Shown here: positions 43,601-49,600 of the stretch, piece after piece | Layout of the letters: every line of letters begins with the position of its first letter | How positions within the stretch are numbered: the stretch's first letter is position 1 | Origin: Strongylocentrotus purpuratus | Lineage: Eukaryota > Echinodermata > Echinoidea > Camarodonta > Strongylocentrotidae | Direction of reading: 5' to 3' | Assembly: GCF_000002235.5 (NCBI RefSeq) | Contig: NW_022145609.1 | Location: 25,557,493 to 25,621,492, forward strand | DNA length: 64,000 nt | Position numbers and translations under genes: made by a program | Notes under the pieces: model-generated | Database searches by the model: none | Told to the model about the DNA's origin: nothing | Seen by the model: only the letters and a program-made list of their open reading frames with translations

Positions 43601-46600
43601 CCGTAGCCTTTAAACAAGGCCACATGTCTGATAAACGCCGAGCGACTAAAAAGAGACTAATCGCGAAAACCCGAGTGAACGACAGAGCGAGTAGCGCATC
43701 TAAGTAGCCTTTAGTAAACCAGGTTGGATTTCTTATGTTAACCTTTGTTTCCGACTGGAATTCTCTACCGAAATGGTAGCGTCCAATCAGCGAACGTATC
43801 CTTGCACGACGTCAGCATATCACACATACACACACACACAGTAAACCCTACGTAGTACGAACATGGACCTACTATGAACTAAGAATAACGTACGGGCTAA
43901 GACCTACATGGAACGAAAACGAGTTGGACTGGTTCATTTTATGTACATGGAAAGTCCAATTATCTCACTTATGTTTGTTAGCATAAGTCATCAACTGCTT
44001 ACTATTTTATTGTAATTCTGCATGTAAAATAGATTTGAATGTGATGTATTGTATCTATCATTAATATGTTCATCTCATAAGCAAAACTTATTTATGTCTT
44101 TTACATTTTCTTACATGTTTTGATAATGAACGAATCACAACAAAGCCAACTGGGAGATGGCCGTTCTGATTGGTCAATGAATCCAAAGTAATGAATAATT
44201 CATGCAGAGCAGTAAAACATAGATTGCAAAAGGCCTCATGGCTACCGCCATTCGATCGCGCGTTCACCACGGTCTCTAGATTCATCTCAGCCGCTGATTG
44301 GGGTGGAAAATAGCCAGAGTCACGAGGTCTTGTCAAAAGGCTACCCAACGGAAAAAATAAGACGCTGCCCGCTCACGTGACGACCCGTAGTGACTGTTTG
44401 TGGAGCACGTAGCTGCATGCATTACAGTCATATCATGCAAAGATCGAATCCCCGCGTGTGCGCTGATCCTCATTGCACAATGTGCGTACAAAGCATTCCT
44501 ATTCCCTGTTGGATCATCGAATAGAAACTTACGTATTTCAAATTTAGAACCCTCAAATAGACAAAATATTTTAAAATAAACCTGTTCATGGCAATCTGGA
44601 GGTTTTAAAACTGGGAATGGGCGAAATTCCGACTCGATTGAGCGGAAGACCACACTTTACATTACTCTTTCAGCCTGGTGGCATTTTTGCCGCAACTATT
44701 CAAATCTCACCATTGTTAACTTTTCCATGATGAAAAGGTATCCTGACACAGTGTGCGCTGACATCATGTCATCGATTTTTAGTGACTTTTGTTCTGCAAA
44801 GAGGTGCTGTCCAACCACTTTTGTTGTGTCTTCATCATACGCTTCAAAGGTGACATCTACTAGAATACGTCTATAATGTCCAATTCTAATTAGCCTGCTA
44901 GTGACATCAGTAGCGACGTTCTTCGTTTGAGATACAGTAAAGTATAGAAGGTAACGAAACTCTTCTGCTCTCTGAATCACCACATTTATCGCCTTTTCAT
45001 ACTGCTCATGATCAGACTCAAAAAGAGAGGCAAGATACATACCGGCTAGGTATTCCTGGAACAACTTATGAGGGAAGAATACGCTCGAGGTCACAGGATT
45101 TGTCTCACTCAGACGCCTTTCCTGTCTTGGCACTATAAGAATGTCTCGACTCAGTACTCCTATCCTACAACATGCCTCCATTGCTTCATTATATCCGCTG
45201 AAATCATTTTCGGTATACATCAGCCTTTTTTCTAAAACTCCAGAGTAAGAAATTTTTCCAATTTGTGATAGGTAATTTTTCATCTCCTTTTTTGTAAGGA
45301 TTTTATCGTTAGGGTTCTGGTGCTGTTTTGTCAAGTAGTGGTCTGTGAGGGAAATTATTATCGCAGTGAACAGCTGGGAGAACGTTTTAAGTTTCCGAAT
45401 TATATTTCGTTTGTCGGCATCAGAAGTCCGCCATAAGATACAAAGCATCGCTATGTAAAGTGGGAATGGAGCCATATTTTCTTGAATCTGGTCATTGCTT
45501 TCTATATACTTTATCAATTCATATCCTGCCGGGTCATCCTGAAAATATTTAGTGATATAAATCGAAATGTTTTCTTTATCAAACCCAGCTATGGCTAGAA
45601 ATGCAAATGTTTGCATCATAATTTCATGGGATTTGAATGGAAATGCTCTCCACGGGCGTGTTGTCACCATGACTCTACATTCCACAAACTTCTCTGACCG
45701 AAGAATCTTGGCGATATCTGAACTCTCTTTAAGGATATCCCCTTCATACTCGTCTAGTCCGTCAAATATGATAAACACTTTTGTAGGGGCAGACAGTATG
45801 TATTTATCGATCTGGCGCGGTTGAACCGTGTTGCTATCTGACAGATATGTCTTTGCTATTTCTCCTACAGTCTGACCTTCCTTGGTGTTTCGAAAAGGAA
45901 TAACCAAAACCCAGTCGAACTCTTCAAACTCCTTAGTTCTTTCCGCCCAGTCCCATGCCATCTTGGAACAGAATGTTGTTTTACCTGCTCCTCCGTCGCC
46001 TTCCACCATGAGACGTTTTGGAAATACTCCATTGACTTTTGTTGTAAGTAGTTCGGCGTAGTCTAAGGGCGTCTTCCCAGTAGTGGTTCCCATTTCGTTT
46101 TTTAGCAGAACTAAATTCGTGTAAATCCTTTCGAACTCTAAAATAGATTTGAAGTCAAGTGGATCCGTCTTGATCTTGCATAACCGTGTTCGGTAGAAAG
46201 TTTTGAAATCCTGAGCACATTGATCTACCTGTTCTTTTGTAAGTGGTTGTGTTTCGTCTTCTACTGTTGATTCTGAGTAGATAATTTACACAGATAAAAA
46301 CAAAATGTTATTGAAAAATTTCTAGCAAACTTATCCTATTTTATGATGGTTTTAGTATCTAGTGTTCTACTGGTAGGACAAAAAAGGAAAATTCGAAATG
46401 CCAATTTTCAGAGTGAACTCTGCTTTTCGCTATTTCACGTGATACCCAATTACATAAATAGACACCTGTATATTCAGCTATTAAATACAAATGAAACACC
46501 AGTTGAGTTCTCTGTCTTTTTCTGAGAAACCGAAAAAGTTTCACCATGAATTTAATTATATCCGATCTGAGACGAATTATAGTGGAGCAAACTATAATTA

Positions 46601-49600
46601 CCAAGACACTGTCAACATATGAAATTAATGTAACCCAACACGTTTGAGTTGTTAGATATTGAAACTGACATGTTTAATACCTTAACAAAGTAATACTTGC
46701 TTACCAGTTGGAGCTGCTTTTTGCGGGAGATAGCCACCTGTTGGAAAAATTAGTACAGTCGTGTGATTTTTTTTTCTTCTCAAATGAACTATTTGTTATA
46801 TGTCGTCCATGAACAATCTTCATAATAATTCAGTGAATACTTTTTCCCCCATATATTTTAGGAAAATATATGTAATGGGAACAAAATTTTATGCTAAATC
46901 ATTTTGGCTAGTGGTATACAGAATTGTTCCGTAAACATAATACATACAGCAATGCTTCTATATACCACTATTAACAGGAAGCCATACACTTTGGGTATTT
47001 TCGAGCGTAAGTATTACCGTTATATAAATAATGTTATCCCACTTTCCTTTTTACCTTAAACATGATCTTAGTTCTTTCTTTTTTTACCAAGATTAAAATG
47101 TTCTTTATGTTCCAAATCAGTAAAAGAATTTTGCAATTTTAGGAATGCATAAAAAGTAAGATATTAAATCTTGTTGTTTCTGGGAAATTATTTAGAATTT
47201 GTTAACATAGATTCAATGAACATTAATCATATATCATTTTGTTTCGGCCTACATACCAACAGCTCGATTATGAAGCCACATAATCTATATCTTGTTTCGA
47301 ACAACATAGTGAAAACAACTTTTCCTTGACCTTTCTATAAAGCACCAATTGGTCAATCGTATGATTCACGGTTAAATGCGATATATTACGATAAATAGGA
47401 ATTTAAAGAATGAAGTGAAATTCATAGGTAGTTGTGCCTTCATTAGGTTTTTGAATTTTTTACTTTTCTTTAGGATTGGTGGAAGAAGACACGTGCTGTG
47501 TTTAATTTTTGCCTTTTGTCTTACAACAGTTATTTTCAAAAAATTGTCAGTTAATATAGTCGGTCAGCCCCCAAGGAAATGACAGTAATGCATGAATAAT
47601 GAACACAAAATAATGTTATGACATAGAATAATATTAAATGCCAAGAAAAGGTCTCTAAGGTGCATTTCAAATCAACAATACGTTTACCTTTGGACATTTT
47701 GTCACCGAATGCATCCAGGTTAACACCACGGAGCGCCGTAGCTATACCTTGACGACAATCTGTGCCATCCCTCTGTCTGTCCTTCCACTTAAAGAATACC
47801 GCATTCAGTGATCTTGTGAAATCTAAGAGATGTCTGTCAAGAATGGTTTGGCTCTGATTGTACGATACACCAAGTGCAATGCACAAATCTGTGTATTTTG
47901 ATGAAGGTACATCGTACGCCAGGTTTACTAGTTCTTGTTCTTGAATATTCGCTGCTCTGTGTAAATTAAAAAAAATTGGGAAGATAACCTAAATTTGTTC
48001 TTGTGTGACTACTGATCTGTTTAAACAAGAACCCGGAAACGTTAAGTACTCTTGAAAAATAAACATACATGTATGGAAGAATGAACATAATTATGAAGCA
48101 GTATATCTAAGCGTTATATTCACCTTCGAGTATTAAGAGGCCTAACTAGTGTTAGCGAATGGTTTCACTCTGCTATCAATAGTTACTTTGATATAGAAGT
48201 GGGAAAGATTCTGGAACCTAGAATGATCTTTTCCACCAGTCCAAGTAGGATCCATTTGGGTCTTTTATTGCCGATATTTTCTACCTTTCAGTGTTCCATT
48301 CTTAACGAATTTTCGAATTTATACGACAACTTGGCATATGGTCGAAAGACAAAATAATTGTCTCCCGGCTGTATTCTAAGGACAATAATGATAATAATAT
48401 TGATGTATTTATATAGAGCAGTTTCATGTTTATTTGCGGTTACAGTTATGTTATTAACAGAAGAGATGAGCTTTAACACATTTTCTGAAGGCATTGAAAG
48501 ATACCTCTTTTCCCTTTCCTTTTTCATCGATGATCATATGTTTGACGTTATGTTTTGATTGGATCTAGTAGAATATAAAGAATACATTTTCATTCGATGA
48601 GATTTAAAAAAAATGAGATTCCGTAGTGGATGGACGTTTGTTTTGTGGTAAATTACCAAGAGGATTCTAGGACAATTAACCCTTGGACAATCATCCCCCC
48701 GGCCAATTGCCAGAGGGACAATTACCCCCCGAAAAATGACCCCCCTCCGATGACAACCACCCCGAGAACAATTACCCACCGGAAAATTACCCCCTTGGAC
48801 AACCTCCCCCCCCCCCCCCCCAAGACAATTCCACCCCCACCCCGAAGACAATTCCCCCCGGAAAAAAAATTATACTTTGATTAAAACCAACTTATTATCA
48901 GGGTAGACTTCAACTTTAATGAACAGGGGGAGGGGGGGGGGGGGGTAATTTTCGGGAGGGTGGGGGGGGGGGGGGGTAATTGTCCATGGGGGGGGGGGGG
49001 GTAATTGTCCATGGGGGGGTAATGTCCTAGGGGTAAATTTTATTTTCCGGGGGTATTTGTCCTCGGGAGTGGTTGTCCTTGGGGGTAATTTTTTCGGGGG
49101 GTGGGGGTTATTGTTCGTGAGGGGTATTTTTTCGGGAGGTGTAATTTTCTAGGGGTGATTGTCCTTGTCCAGGGGGTAATTGTCCTGATACGCACCAGAG
49201 AAAAGGAAACATAATAAATCGTATGACGACTGAAGTACTGCGCTTCCCCCCACCCCAACTCTCCCCCCCCCCCCAACCCCCCAAAAATAATAATAATAAT
49301 TTAAAAAAAAAAAAATAAAAATATATATATATATATATATATATAGGAGCAAGATGTTTACCCATCGAATGGACCTGGATTTTGCTCTACATCTCCAGCC
49401 TTTACCAGGATCATCTCAGGGAGGCAGGTGCTCTCTTGCACGACAGGATCATCAGTGGTTCCTGTCAGGCTGATTGGAATCTGACTCGAAACACTGAGTT
49501 TTCCCTCTGATAATACCTATACAAATTCGTGGAAAGGCTGAATGAATCTACAACGAATGTGTGCACATAATTACCTCAATCATAACTAAAGGAACTAAAT

